DNA of 64,000 bases from Paraburkholderia sp. UYCP14C (GCF_004197395.1 NZ_SELS01000024.1:57180-121179), one strand, 5' to 3'. Shown: positions 26,689 through 36,340, numbered from the stretch's first letter. Notes: generated by a model not told the origin, from the letters alone. Translations and numbers: made by a program.

Positions 26689-28350
26689 TCAAGCCGCGGC
26701 GGCAAGCTCCGCCGTCTTCGCTTCATGCGCGGCCTCGGCCCGCGCGTCTTCGAGAATCATATCGGCGCCCTTCTCCGCGACCATCATCGTCGGCGCGTTG
26801 ATGTTGCCCGACGTGATGTTCGGGAAGATCGACGCATCGACGACGCGCAATCCCGCCATGCCATGCACGCGCAAACGCGCATCGACGACCGACGTGCGCG
26901 GATCGTCGCCCATCGCGCACGACCCGCACAGGTGATAGATCGAACCCGACTGCTCGCGGAAATACTGCAGGAAAGCTTCGCGCGTGTCGACCTGCGGCCC
27001 CGGTGAGATTTCCTCGACGGTAATCGCCTGCAACGCCTGCGACGCCATGATCTTGCGCACCAACTCGCAGCCCTGAATGACTTCGTCGATATCCTTCTGC
27101 GTGGTCAGCGCGTTGATCCGGATCTTGGCGGCATCTTCCGCACGATTCGAGGCGATCTCGATCGAGCCGCGGCTCGTCGGCCGGCACGGATTGAAGGCCA
27201 GCAGAAAACCCGAATACGGCTCGGGTTCGAGATTCGCCTTGCTGCTTTTGGGAATCCGATACGAAAGCGGATTGAAGTAAAGCTGCAGATTCGGTAACGC
27301 TTGCTGATCGCTGCCCCTGAAGAAACCGCCCGCCTGGTTCACGCTCATCGCGAGCGGTCCCTTGCGCGTCAGCAGATATTGCAAGCCGAGTTTCAGCTTG
27401 CCGAGGAAAGGCCGCATCTCGTCATTCAGCGTCTTCACATTCGAGCGATAGTAGAAGCTCACGCACAGATGGTCCTGCAGATTCTGACCAACCGCCGGCA
27501 ATTCCTTGACGAGCGTGATGCGGTGCCTCGCGAGCAGCTCGCTCGCGCCGACGCCGGACAGTTGCAGCAGCTTCGGCGAGTCGACCGCACCGGCCGCAAG
27601 GATCACTTCGCGATTCGCCATGAACTGCCGCGCGGTGCCGTCTTGCATGACGCTGACGCCAATTGCGCGCTGCTGTCCGTCGAACAGCACGCGCTGCGCG
27701 AGCACGCCATGTTCGACGCGCAGATTGCCGCGCGACAGCACCGGATGCAGGTATTCGAAGCTGCTCGACGAACGCTGGCCGTCGCGGGTGTTGACGTCGT
27801 AGATGCCGGCGCCTTCGAATTGCGCGCCGTTGAAGTCGTCGCTACGCATGTAGCCAGCCTGGTCGCAGCCCTTCAGGAACACGTGGCAGATCGGATGCAC
27901 CGCGTCTTTCATCGGCGAAATGCGGATCGGGCCGTCTGCGCCGTGCTGTTCGGTATTGCCGAGCGGATGCGATTCGAGCTTGCGGAAATACGGCAGCACG
28001 TGGCGATACGACCAGCCCACGTTGCCGGCCGCGGCCCAATCGTCGAAATCCTGCTGCTGGCCGCGCACGAAGATCATCGCGTTGATCGAGCCCGAGCCGC
28101 CCTGCACCTTGCCGCGTGGGCAATAGAGCGAGCGGTTCTGAAGTTCCTTTTCGGGCTCGCTGTAGTACATCCAGTTGTAGGCTTCGTTGTAGTAGGTCTT
28201 CGTGAAACCCACCGGAATCCGGAACCAGAACGAGTCGTCCTTGCCGCCCGCTTCGAGCAGCAGCACCGAATGCTGGCCCGACTCCGACAGGCGATTCGCG
28301 AGAATGCAGCCCGCCGAACCCGCGCCGACGATGATGTAGTCGTAATTCAT
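26689..28350 (-). CDS. GMC-family FAD oxidoreductase (choline dehydrogenase-like)
   Basis: 553 residues. The N-terminal dinucleotide-binding motif [15 protein letters not shown] (6-20) with LLLEAGG, GMC signature 1 around [19 protein letters not shown] (about 82-100), signature 2 [15 protein letters not shown], and the C-terminal HLCGSCAMG with the catalytic His followed by [28 protein letters not shown]. It oxidises an alcohol or sugar hydroxyl with FAD. Similar to BetA and alkanol/PEG dehydrogenases, but no bet operon is here. Last gene of the ALDH-MFS-enolase-GMC run on this strand (49-bp gap after the enolase gene). Confidence 0.94.
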   Translation of the reverse strand: MNYDYIIVGAGSAGCILANRLSESGQHSVLLLEAGGKDDSFWFRIPVGFTKTYYNEAYNWMYYSEPEKELQNRSLYCPRGKVQGGSGSINAMIFVRGQQQDFDDWAAAGNVGWSYRHVLPYFRKLESHPLGNTEQHGADGPIRISPMKDAVHPICHVFLKGCDQAGYMRSDDFNGAQFEGAGIYDVNTRDGQRSSSSFEYLHPVLSRGNLRVEHGVLAQRVLFDGQQRAIGVSVMQDGTARQFMANREVILAAGAVDSPKLLQLSGVGASELLARHRITLVKELPAVGQNLQDHLCVSFYYRSNVKTLNDEMRPFLGKLKLGLQYLLTRKGPLAMSVNQAGGFFRGSDQQALPNLQLYFNPLSYRIPKSSKANLEPEPYSGFLLAFNPCRPTSRGSIEIASNRAEDAAKIRINALTTQKDIDEVIQGCELVRKIMASQALQAITVEEISPGPQVDTREAFLQYFREQSGSIYHLCGSCAMGDDPRTSVVDARLRVHGMAGLRVVDASIFPNITSGNINAPTMMVAEKGADMILEDARAEAAHEAKTAELAAAA

Positions 28351-28399
28351 GCTGTGTGTCGCCTGACGGCGCTCAATCGTTTGAAAACCCGCTGGTGCT

Positions 28400-29617
28400 T
28401 TAGCCCCTGGCCGGCGCGAGATCCTTGACGTCGGCCGGTTGCGCGGCCATTTGCAGATGCAGACGCTCGCCGGTGTACGGCGTGTGCTGTCTCACCACGT
28501 CCATGTTCAGCTCGACACCGAGCCCCGGCTCGCGCGACGGAATGATGTAGCCGTCTTCCCATTGAATCGGCCTGTTCAGCACGGACGCATGAAAACCGTC
28601 CCACGTACCGATGCTTTCCTGAATCAGGAAGTTCGGCGTGCAGGCCGCGAGCTGGATGCTGGCCGCCGCGCCGATCGGCCCGTTGTACAGATGCGGCGCG
28701 ATCTGCGCGTAGTAGACCTCGGCGAGCGCGGCCACTTTCTTCGCTTCGAGCAGACCGCCGACGCGCGCGACGTTCAGTTGCAGGATCGACGCGGCGCCCG
28801 CTTCGAGCAACTTGAAGAATTCGTACTTGGTGGTCAGGCGCTCGCCGGCCGCGATCGGAATGCTCGTGTGCCGCGCGACCTGCGCCATCGCGCCTTCCTG
28901 GCCCGGCGGCACCGGTTCCTCGAACCACAGCGGATCGTATTTTTCGAGCCGCTTCGCGAGCCGGATCGCGGACGACGGCACCATCTGCCCATGCGTGCCG
29001 AACAGCAGATCGGCCTTGCTGCCGACCGCTTCGCGCACGCGCCGGCAGAACGTCTCGCAGCGATCGAGCACTTCCAGCGACAACTGATGCCCCGAATACG
29101 CGGTGTACGGTCCCGCCGGATCGAACTTCACCGCGGTGAAGCCGAGCTTCACGTTTTGCGCCGCGCATTCGGCGGCCAGATCGGGATCGTCGTAGTCGTA
29201 TTCGCCGCGGGCATTGATCGGATACAGATACGTGTACGAACGCAGACGATGGTTCACGATGCCGCCGAGCAGCTCGTAGACCGGCTTGCCCGCCGCCTTG
29301 CCGATGATGTCCCAGCACGCCATTTCGAGGCCGCTGACGACGCCCATCATCGTCAGATCGGGGCGCTGCGTGAAGCCGCTCGAATACGCTTCGCGCCACA
29401 GCCGCTCGATATGATGCGGATCGCGCTCGAGCAGATAGCGGCTGAATACGTCCTCGATGATGTGGACCATCGCCTTCGGATGGAACGTCGCCGAATAGAT
29501 TTCGCCGACGCCTTCGATACCGCAGTCCGTTTTCAGCCTGACGAAGATCCAGTACATGCCGCCGATATGCGGCGGCGGCACGGCGACGATATGCGTTTCA
29601 AGCGAGACGACTTTCAT
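28400..29617 (-). CDS. Enolase-superfamily (MR/MLE) acid-sugar dehydratase-like protein, altered metal site
   Basis: 405 residues. N-terminal capping domain (1-120) and a TIM barrel. Aligned by eye with D-galactonate dehydratase: second and third metal ligands are Glu233 (in WFEEP) and Glu259 (AAGER), each 26 residues apart as in GalD; the catalytic His of the barrel-end motif is His209 and the APH motif is present (IAPHLYNGP). But the first metal ligand, Asp in the DxH motif, is Gly207 (FGTHGQ). Substrate is unknown; hexonate or similar is the family norm. It starts immediately after the MFS gene's stop (adjacent bases), so it is in the same operon. Confidence 0.88.
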   Translation of the reverse strand: MKVVSLETHIVAVPPPHIGGMYWIFVRLKTDCGIEGVGEIYSATFHPKAMVHIIEDVFSRYLLERDPHHIERLWREAYSSGFTQRPDLTMMGVVSGLEMACWDIIGKAAGKPVYELLGGIVNHRLRSYTYLYPINARGEYDYDDPDLAAECAAQNVKLGFTAVKFDPAGPYTAYSGHQLSLEVLDRCETFCRRVREAVGSKADLLFGTHGQMVPSSAIRLAKRLEKYDPLWFEEPVPPGQEGAMAQVARHTSIPIAAGERLTTKYEFFKLLEAGAASILQLNVARVGGLLEAKKVAALAEVYYAQIAPHLYNGPIGAAASIQLAACTPNFLIQESIGTWDGFHASVLNRPIQWEDGYIIPSREPGLGVELNMDVVRQHTPYTGERLHLQMAAQPADVKDLAPARG

Positions 29618-30949
29618 TTACGCAACCTCTTTTCGTTTGAGCATGTTTCTCAGCGCGAGCCCGGCGAACCCGCCGAGCGCCGCCATCGCGGCCACATAGC
29701 CGAAGTACAGCTGGTAGCCGAAGACCCCGGGGTACGTCTGCGTCAGATAACCGTTGATCAGCGGCAGGAACACGTCCGGCGAGTAGCCGAGCACCGAGAT
29801 CAGGCCGATCGCGAGCCCCATCGTCGCGGCCGGGATATTGCAGCGATCGAGTAGCGACCAGTACAGGCCGCGAATCGCGTAAGTCAGGATGCCGATGAAC
29901 AGCACCAGAAACACCAGCAGCACATGACTCGAAATGCGCGGCGCGGCCATCAGAGCGACAAGCGACAGCGCGGCGAGAAACAGCGCGATCACGAGCACCG
30001 ATACCTTCGAATAGCGGTCGCCGAGAAAGCCGCCGCCGATGCCGCCGATCGGGCGCATCCACAGCTTCAGCGTCGTGATCGTGCCGGCCATCACCACCGT
30101 CAGGCCCACCTCGCCTTCGTGCAGATAAGCGGAGAAGCTGTAGGTCGCCCAGAACACCTGATAGCCGCAGAACACGATCGCGGCGACGAGCCACAGTTCG
30201 GGAATCTTCGCGAGTGTCGCGAGATCGACGAGGACGTTGCCGCGGCGCGCTTGAGCGGCTGCCGCGCGATCGCTCGCGGCGTCCCGAGCGCCCTGCGGGT
30301 CCTTGACGAGCGCGAGCAGCACGCCGAGCGCGATGCACAGAAACGCGTACAGGTAGACCACCATCCTGAAGCCGACCGCGACCGGCTCGCCGCGAGTCTG
30401 CGTGACCCATGCGAACAGCGTGATCGCAATGGTTGCGAGCATCGCCTCGATCAGACCGCGCCCGCCGTCGAGCAGGCCGAAAAAGCGACCCTGCTCTTCG
30501 GCGCCCGCGATCATGTTGACGCGCTTGATCACGGCGGCCCAGAACGTCAGACCGGTCGATAGCCCCCAGCCGCCGAAGATCAGCATCAGCGTATTGAACG
30601 ACGGCGCGGTCGAATACCAGAGCCCGAGCAGGCCCGTCGCGACCAGTGAGAAGCAGATCAGCAGACGCGGGGCGACGCGGTCGGCCAGCCAGCCGCTCGG
30701 CAGGTAACTGAGCAGAAAGATCGTGCCGAGCGACGAATACAGATAGCCGAGCTGGCTGTCGGTGATATGGAACACCTCGAGCATCGTCGGCTGATAGACC
30801 TGCCGCAGATAGAGGATCGGATAGATCGCGCCGGCCGCGATCACGAGCAGCGCGAGTTGCAGATAGTGCCGGCCGTTGCTGGCTTGCGCGGCGGCGCAGG
30901 CGTCGTTCAACGGAAGCGACGCGGCGGTTCGAACGGGCTGGGATGACAC
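29618..30949 (-). CDS. MFS transporter in the catabolic cluster
   Basis: 443 residues, about 12 helices. Segments ILYLRQVYQPTMLEVFHI, SGWLADRVAPRL (the loop motif) and FGLLDGGRGLIEA place it among glycerol-3-phosphate/hexose-phosphate-like (OPA-like) or organic-acid MFS carriers. Presumably it imports the substrate of the flanking enolase-type dehydratase and oxidoreductases. Its stop abuts the enolase gene start directly. Upstream, 110 bp separate it from the ALDH gene. Confidence 0.9.
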   Translation of the reverse strand: MSSQPVRTAASLPLNDACAAAQASNGRHYLQLALLVIAAGAIYPILYLRQVYQPTMLEVFHITDSQLGYLYSSLGTIFLLSYLPSGWLADRVAPRLLICFSLVATGLLGLWYSTAPSFNTLMLIFGGWGLSTGLTFWAAVIKRVNMIAGAEEQGRFFGLLDGGRGLIEAMLATIAITLFAWVTQTRGEPVAVGFRMVVYLYAFLCIALGVLLALVKDPQGARDAASDRAAAAQARRGNVLVDLATLAKIPELWLVAAIVFCGYQVFWATYSFSAYLHEGEVGLTVVMAGTITTLKLWMRPIGGIGGGFLGDRYSKVSVLVIALFLAALSLVALMAAPRISSHVLLVFLVLFIGILTYAIRGLYWSLLDRCNIPAATMGLAIGLISVLGYSPDVFLPLINGYLTQTYPGVFGYQLYFGYVAAMAALGGFAGLALRNMLKRKEVA

Positions 30950-31059
30950 GTGAGCGCTCCTTGGAGACGCACTGCCGGTCCGTTGGACCGCCGGGTCTCC
31001 ATCATGTTGTTATGGACCTGCTGGATGGGATCGCGCGGCGAGAGCCGCCGCGCGCGACT

Positions 31060-32484
31060 TCAGTACTTCATGACCACGAGACGGGTTTGGGTGAATTCGA
31101 GCATGCCGTGCTTGCCGTCGTCGCCGCCGAGGCCGGAACGCTTCCAGCCCGCGTGAAAGCCCTGATACGGATCGGCCGGGGTGCGATTCACGTACAGCTC
31201 GCCCGCCTCGATGCCGTTCGCGACCTTCATCGCGGCGCGATAGTTCTCGGTGTACAGCACCGACGACAAGCCGAATTGATGGTCGTTGGCCATCTCGAGC
31301 GCTTCGTCGAGCGTGCGATATTTGACGACCGGCATGATCGGCCCGAACGTCTCTTCCTGGATGATTTCCATGTCCTGACGGCAGTTCGCGAGCAGCGTGG
31401 CCGGATAGAAAAAACCGTCGCCGGCCGGCACTTTGCCGCCCGTCTCCAGCGTGGCGCCCGCGGCGAGCGCACGCTCGACCATCGCGTGAATCGACGTACG
31501 CGACGCCTCGTTGACGAGCGGCCCCATCAACGAAGGCTGCTTGCTGCGATCGCCGAACTCGACCGCGCTCATGTGCCTTTTCAGCAGCGCGACGAACCGG
31601 TCGTGCACGCTTTCCTGCACATACACGCGTTCGATCGCGGTGCACAGCTGGCCGCAATGCGTGGTCTTCGACGCAACGAGTTCGCGCGCGGCCTTGTCGA
31701 GATCGGCGTCGGCTTCGATGATCGCGGGCGTCTTGCCGCCGAGTTCGAGCGACGGCTTCGCGATGTTCGCCTTGCAGTAGTCGAGCACCTTGCGGCCCGC
31801 GTCGACGCTGCCCGTCAGCGTGATCATGCCGACCTTCGGATGCGTGCAGAACGCTTCGGCGCTCGCATGGTTCATCGCCAGAACGTTGACGACGCCTGCC
31901 GGCAGTCCGGCTTTTTCGACAGCCTTCGCGATTTCGAATGCGCTGCCCGGCGTGTTGTTGCTCGGCCGCACCACCACGGTGTTGCCCACGATCAGCGCGG
32001 GCGCAACCTTGCGCATGAACGTATAGACCGGGTAATTGAACGGAATCAGACACGCGACCACACCGATCGGCTCGCGATGCAGCACGAGGTTCTCGTCGGC
32101 CGCATCGCTCGGAATCACTTCCCCTTCGATGCGCCGCGCCCACTCCGCGTGGTAGCGCGTGATCTGGCCGGCGTAGATCGCTTCGTTCGTCGCGTCGGCG
32201 ACGCTCTTGCCCGACTCGAGCGCGAGTGCCGCGCCGATGGCCGGCGCGCACTGGTCGAGCGCATCGGCGAGCTTGTGCAGATAGCCCGCGCGTTCGATGG
32301 CGGGCAGCTTGCGCCACGCCTTTTGCGCGAGCGCCGCGGCGTCGACGGCGGCCAGCGCCTCGGCTTCGGTCGCGCCGCTCACGTGCGCGATCACGGCGCC
32401 GGTGGCCGGATTGCGCACGGCGATCTGCTCGGCGCTGGCCGGCTCGATGAAGCGGCCGTTAGCAAAGTTGCGGTCGAGTCGCAT
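31060..32484 (-). CDS. NAD(P)-dependent aldehyde dehydrogenase, AldA-like
   Basis: 474 residues from ATG 32484 with AGGAGA upstream; the frame extends to 32610 but without a site. The family motifs are PFNYPVYTFMRKVAPAL, LTGSVDAGRKV (cofactor loop), catalytic Glu in ELGGKTP, catalytic Cys in HCGQLCTAIERVYV and ETFGPIMPV. The closest recognisable type is lactaldehyde/glycolaldehyde dehydrogenase (AldA). It would oxidise an aldehyde intermediate to an acid. First gene of the minus-strand catabolic cluster and divergent from the porin gene. Confidence 0.94.
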   Translation of the reverse strand: MRLDRNFANGRFIEPASAEQIAVRNPATGAVIAHVSGATEAEALAAVDAAALAQKAWRKLPAIERAGYLHKLADALDQCAPAIGAALALESGKSVADATNEAIYAGQITRYHAEWARRIEGEVIPSDAADENLVLHREPIGVVACLIPFNYPVYTFMRKVAPALIVGNTVVVRPSNNTPGSAFEIAKAVEKAGLPAGVVNVLAMNHASAEAFCTHPKVGMITLTGSVDAGRKVLDYCKANIAKPSLELGGKTPAIIEADADLDKAARELVASKTTHCGQLCTAIERVYVQESVHDRFVALLKRHMSAVEFGDRSKQPSLMGPLVNEASRTSIHAMVERALAAGATLETGGKVPAGDGFFYPATLLANCRQDMEIIQEETFGPIMPVVKYRTLDEALEMANDHQFGLSSVLYTENYRAAMKVANGIEAGELYVNRTPADPYQGFHAGWKRSGLGGDDGKHGMLEFTQTRLVVMKY

Positions 32485-32665
32485 GGTCGTCTCCTGAATG
32501 CGTAACGCGGGAGCCACATCTGCTGCGGCCATCGCGGGGATGCCAAAGTTGCATGAACGGAATTTTTCTCCGCGCCCCGGATCGTGACAAGCGAGTAATT
32601 CACGGGACAAACATGCGAAAAAGTCACGTTTATCCAGGGATCAGCCTTATACGCGAGCTCCATCT

Positions 32666-32681
32666 CGAATTGCAGAATTCG
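32666..32681. promoter_or_regulatory. Inverted repeat in the porin leader
   Basis: CGAATT-GCAG-AATTCG, perfect 6-bp arms, 30 bp upstream of the porin ATG in the ALDH/porin divergent region. Possible operator or leader hairpin; weak evidence. Confidence 0.3.
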
Positions 32682-32710
32682 GGCTTTTCGCCAACACGCT
32701 GGAGCATCGA

Positions 32711-33880
32711 ATGAAAAGAAATCGCCTCGCCGCCGCCGCAGCAGTCACCACGTTCACCGCGCTCGTCGCGCTCACGACGCCTCGCGCCTTCGCGCAAAGC
32801 AGCGTGACGCTCTACGGCGTGCTCGACGAGGGCATCAACTACACGAACAACGCGGGGGGCGGCGCGGTCTGGGAAATGGCGAGCGGCTATGCGCAGGGCA
32901 GCCGCTGGGGGGTGAAGGGATCGGAAGATCTGGGGGGCGGCACCAAGGCGGTGTTCCAGCTCGAAAACGGCTTCGACGTCAGCTCGGGCCGGCTCGGCCA
33001 GGGCGGCCGCATGTTCGGCCGCCAGGCGTTCGTGGGCCTGTCCAGCAACACCTACGGCACGCTGACGCTTGGCCGTCAATACGATTCGGTCGTCGACTAC
33101 CTCGCGCAGACCACGGCCAACGGTAACTGGGCCGGTTACCTTTTCGCGCATCCGTACGACAACGACAACACCGACAACTCGTTTCGCCTCGACAATAGCG
33201 TCAAATACGCGAGCCCGAACCTCGCCGGCCTGCAATTCGGCGGCGTCTACAGCTTCAGCAACGACACGAACTTCGCGAACAACCGCGCCTACAGCTTTGG
33301 CGGCCAGTATCAGAACGGCGGCTTGCTGATCGCGGCGGCCTATCTGCAGGCGAACAATCCGGGTGCGGGGTCGGTCGGCGCGATCACCGCGAACGACGCG
33401 AGCTTTATCGCGGGACGCATGCGCGTTTTCGGCGGCGGCATCAATTACACGTTCGGCCCGGCGACCGCCGGTTTCGCGTATACCAACTCGAACTACAAGA
33501 ACCCGACCGGTAACGGCTATATCGGCCTGCCGCTTGCGGCGCCCGGCGTGCGGCTCGATACGCTCAAGTATCAGAACTTCGAAATCAACGGCAAATACCA
33601 GCTCACGCCGGCATTCTTCGTCGGCGCGCAGTACGTGTACACGATCATGAACTACGACGCGTCGTCAGGCGGCGTGACGCCGAAGATTCACTCGGCCGGA
33701 CTGATGGCGGACTACAACCTGAGTACCCGCACCGACGTGTATGTGCAAGGCGAGTATCAGCGCGTGACCGGCCCTTCGACGCAGTCGATTCTCGACAACG
33801 CGTTCATTCCGGGCACCCAGGCCCCGTCGTCGACGGGTACGCAGGTCGCCGTGCGCGTCGCGTTGCGGCATAAGTTCTGA
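32711..33880 (+). CDS. Gram-negative porin (Burkholderia OmpC/Opc-type)
   Basis: 389 residues. Signal peptide ending TPRAFAQ, then SSVTLYGVLDEGINYTNNAGG, the standard mature start of beta-proteobacterial porins, with GSEDLGGGTKAVFQLENGF, GRQAFVGLSSNTYGTLTLGRQYD and a C-terminal Phe (LRHKF) used for outer-membrane insertion. A trimeric 16-strand general porin. It is divergent from the ALDH gene; it may serve uptake of the cluster's substrate, but such porins are common throughout the genus. Confidence 0.96.
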   Translation: MKRNRLAAAAAVTTFTALVALTTPRAFAQSSVTLYGVLDEGINYTNNAGGGAVWEMASGYAQGSRWGVKGSEDLGGGTKAVFQLENGFDVSSGRLGQGGRMFGRQAFVGLSSNTYGTLTLGRQYDSVVDYLAQTTANGNWAGYLFAHPYDNDNTDNSFRLDNSVKYASPNLAGLQFGGVYSFSNDTNFANNRAYSFGGQYQNGGLLIAAAYLQANNPGAGSVGAITANDASFIAGRMRVFGGGINYTFGPATAGFAYTNSNYKNPTGNGYIGLPLAAPGVRLDTLKYQNFEINGKYQLTPAFFVGAQYVYTIMNYDASSGGVTPKIHSAGLMADYNLSTRTDVYVQGEYQRVTGPSTQSILDNAFIPGTQAPSSTGTQVAVRVALRHKF

Positions 33881-33900
33881 TCAAGCCTGCGTTCGTGATC

Positions 33901-33927
33901 GGCGCGGCGTCGCTCGAACGCCGCGCC
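33901..33927. terminator. Hairpin between porin and ArsR genes (convergent)
   Basis: GGCGCGGCGT/ACGCCGCGCC, 10-bp perfect stem with a 7-nt loop, 20 bp after the porin stop and 3 bp from the ArsR stop on the other strand. No long U-run; probably a shared transcript end. Confidence 0.55.
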
Positions 33928-33929
33928 GC

Positions 33930-34295
33930 CTATTCTTCGACCATCGCCTTCAGCTTCAGCAACGCCTGATCCCACTGCTGTGAGATCGCTTCGAGCGCAT
34001 GGCGTGCCGCGTCGAGATGCGTGGGCTCGAACGCCCACAGGCGCTCGCGGCCCACTCTCACGTCGTGTACGAGGCCCGCGTCGGCCAGCACCTGCAGATG
34101 CTGCGTGACCGACTGGCGTGTGATGTCGGTGCCGGCCGTCAGTTGCGCGATCGACATCGCGCTACCCGCGCACAACGCCGCGACGAGGCGCAGGCGCGTT
34201 TCGTCGCCGAGCGCCGCGAACACCGCCGCCGAACTGCGCAGTGTCGCGGCCTTGAGGCGCACCTTCGCGGAGCCGGCCTTAACTCGCGCCGACAT
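33930..34295 (-). CDS. ArsR-family winged-helix regulator
   Basis: 121 residues from ATG 34295. VFAALGDETRLRLVAALCAGSAMSIAQLTAGTDITRQSVTQHLQVLADAGLV is a canonical ArsR HTH. No metal-site cysteines are seen in helix 3 (ELCxC absent), so this belongs to the metal-independent group that pairs with AHSA1-type proteins. It overlaps the end of the AHSA1 gene by 17 bp, showing translational coupling. Confidence 0.92.
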   Translation of the reverse strand: MSARVKAGSAKVRLKAATLRSSAAVFAALGDETRLRLVAALCAGSAMSIAQLTAGTDITRQSVTQHLQVLADAGLVHDVRVGRERLWAFEPTHLDAARHALEAISQQWDQALLKLKAMVEE

Positions 34296-34740
34296 ATCGT
34301 TCGATGTTGGCCATCTGCTGCTCCCAGCCGCCGTCGTTGAGCCGGAACGCCTGCTCGCGACGCTCGACCGGCAACCGGTCGAAGCCCGATTCGACCACGC
34401 GCAGCAGCGTGCCGGATTCAACCTCGGCCAGATCGAATTCCACCAGCGTGGTCGGCTCCGGCGTGTAATCGATCGTGATGTCGATCGCGGCCGGATGCCA
34501 GCGCCACGACAGATGATGCTCGGGCTCGACACGCTCGACGAACACGTTCATCAGCAGATGCTCATAGCCCGGATACGTGATGTGCCCCTGCGTGGATTGC
34601 CCCGCGACGAACTGCTTGCCGACGAGGTTCACGCCGAACCATTTGCCGAATTCCTCGGCGTTGGACAGCGCGCGCCAGACGCGCGAGCGCGGCGCCTTCA
34701 ACAGAATCTGCTTTTCGATGCGGTCGGTCGATGAGTTCAT
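34279..34740 (-). CDS. AHSA1/SRPBCC-family protein
   Basis: 153 residues. KQILLKAPRSRVWRALSNAEEFGKWFGVNL and the hydrophobic-pocket strands (TLVEFDLAEVESGTLLRVVESGFDRLP) are typical of bacterial Aha1-domain START-like proteins. Co-occurrence with a downstream ArsR gene is a common arrangement, usually self-regulated. Ligand unknown. It overlaps the ArsR gene by 17 bp. Confidence 0.92.
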   Translation of the reverse strand: MNSSTDRIEKQILLKAPRSRVWRALSNAEEFGKWFGVNLVGKQFVAGQSTQGHITYPGYEHLLMNVFVERVEPEHHLSWRWHPAAIDITIDYTPEPTTLVEFDLAEVESGTLLRVVESGFDRLPVERREQAFRLNDGGWEQQMANIERYVGAS

Positions 34741-34858
34741 ATGCAGCCTCCTGACTGCATATTAGAAGCATCACCCCCGATATGCAAGCATTCGACTGCG
34801 CTTTTGCCGGACCATGAATCGGGCGGCGTCGGAACGATCGGGCGCCGCCCGCCCTGCC

Positions 34859-36226
34859 TCACTCCGTCGCATGCGTGTGCATGACGCCGGTCTGCATCGA
34901 CCACGCCATCCACGGCCGGCGCAGCGCGACGATTGCGAGGAACGCGCACGCGGCCAGGGTGCCGAACGTCGCGAAGCCCATCTGATAGCTGCCGGTGCTT
35001 TCCTTCGCGATACCCATCACCACCGGCAGATAGAAGCCGCCGATCCCGCCCGCCGCGCCCACGATCCCCGACATCAGACCGGTGCGGCCTGCCCAGCGAT
35101 GCGGCACCAGCTGGAAAGTCGCGCCATTGCCGAGACCGAACGCGACGTACATGCACAGCAGCAATGCGATGCCGCCGGCGAACGATGGCATCGCCGAGGC
35201 GAACAGGAAGTCGCACACCGCGATGATCGCGAGCAGCACGGTCAGCGCGCGTACGCCCGACACGCGGTCGGCGATCAGGCCGCCGAGCGGGCGCACCATC
35301 GCGCCGGTGGCGGCGAGCAGCGCCATGAACAGACCCGCGTCGATCTTCGACAGCTGATACAGATTGGTGAGCAGCAGCGACACATACGAGGACATGCCGA
35401 CGAAACCGCCGAACGTGATGCTATAGACGAGCATGATCACCCACGTATCGCGCTCCGCGAGCACCGAGCGATAGCGCTTGGGCAGTACCGCGATCGCGAG
35501 CAGCGCGCCGATCACCGGCAGCAGCAGCACGCCGGTCTTGCCCGCGCCGAACAGCCCCGCTTCGACGAGCAGCACGAGCACGATCAGACCGACCAGCGTC
35601 GTCGCGAAACTGCCGAAGGCGCGCAGCACGCTGCCGGTTTTGACGCCCGCGTCGTTGGCCCAGAAGTACAGCGTGATCGCGGCGATCGCGAGCAGCGGCA
35701 ACGCGCCGCCCGCGGCGAATTGCCAGCCGTAGCGCGTCGCCAGTTGCGGGAACAGGAAGCCGTCGAGCACCGCGCCGATGTTGCCGGCCGCGGCCAGTCC
35801 CAGCACAAGCCCCTGCACCTTCGGCGGATAGTTGCTGCCGGCCATCGGCAGCGCGACCGCGAAGCTGGCGCCGCCGACGCCGAGGAACACGCCGAGCACC
35901 AGCAGCGTTTCGTACGACGGCACCGACTGCAGCAACGGCAGCACGATCGTCGGCACCGCCGACAGCAGCACGCCCATCAACGCAATGCGTTTGCCGTGCG
36001 CGGACTGATACAGATTACCGAGCGTCACGCGCAGAATCGCCGCGGACAACACCGGCACCGCGACGAGCAGGCCCTGCTGCGCGGGCGTCATCGCGATGCT
36101 CTTGCTGATGAACGGCGCGAGCGGCCCATACAGCACCCACACGGTGAAGCCCGTGTCGAAATATAGAAAGCAGGCGGCCAGTGCGCGCCAATCGCCGCTT
36201 CGCAGAGAGTGCATCACGTTCTTCAT
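34859..36226 (-). CDS. narK: Nitrate/nitrite MFS transporter
   Basis: 455 residues, about 12 helices. GNLYQSAHGKR, VALPMAGSNYPPKVQGLVLGLAAAGNIGA (nitrate signature) and the second signature ITFGGFVGMSSYV with GLGNGATFQLVPHRW identify the NNP (NarK/NasA) family, taking up nitrate and exporting or exchanging nitrite. GAGGA lies 8 bp before ATG 36226. It has its own sigma-54 promoter (36325-36340), so it can be expressed apart from the upstream nas operon on the same strand. Confidence 0.94.
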   Translation of the reverse strand: MKNVMHSLRSGDWRALAACFLYFDTGFTVWVLYGPLAPFISKSIAMTPAQQGLLVAVPVLSAAILRVTLGNLYQSAHGKRIALMGVLLSAVPTIVLPLLQSVPSYETLLVLGVFLGVGGASFAVALPMAGSNYPPKVQGLVLGLAAAGNIGAVLDGFLFPQLATRYGWQFAAGGALPLLAIAAITLYFWANDAGVKTGSVLRAFGSFATTLVGLIVLVLLVEAGLFGAGKTGVLLLPVIGALLAIAVLPKRYRSVLAERDTWVIMLVYSITFGGFVGMSSYVSLLLTNLYQLSKIDAGLFMALLAATGAMVRPLGGLIADRVSGVRALTVLLAIIAVCDFLFASAMPSFAGGIALLLCMYVAFGLGNGATFQLVPHRWAGRTGLMSGIVGAAGGIGGFYLPVVMGIAKESTGSYQMGFATFGTLAACAFLAIVALRRPWMAWSMQTGVMHTHATE

Positions 36227-36324
36227 CAGATATCCTCAGTAAATAAATTGCCTGGTGATCCGGTTGCCGCGTTGCTTGTCTTTTGCACCGGCATGTCGCC
36301 CAGAGTTTTCATCGGGGTTATACA

Positions 36325-36340
36325 TGCAAGCGTCATGCCA
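36325..36340 (-). promoter_or_regulatory. Sigma-54 promoter of narK
   Basis: Reads TGGCATGACGCTTGCA on the minus strand: GG and GC separated by exactly 10 bp, as required for -24/-12 elements. It predicts a start near 36313 and an 87-nt leader. I saw no ANTAR-type hairpin pair or terminator in that leader and no GCAC-N7-GTGC sites just upstream. Confidence 0.8.
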
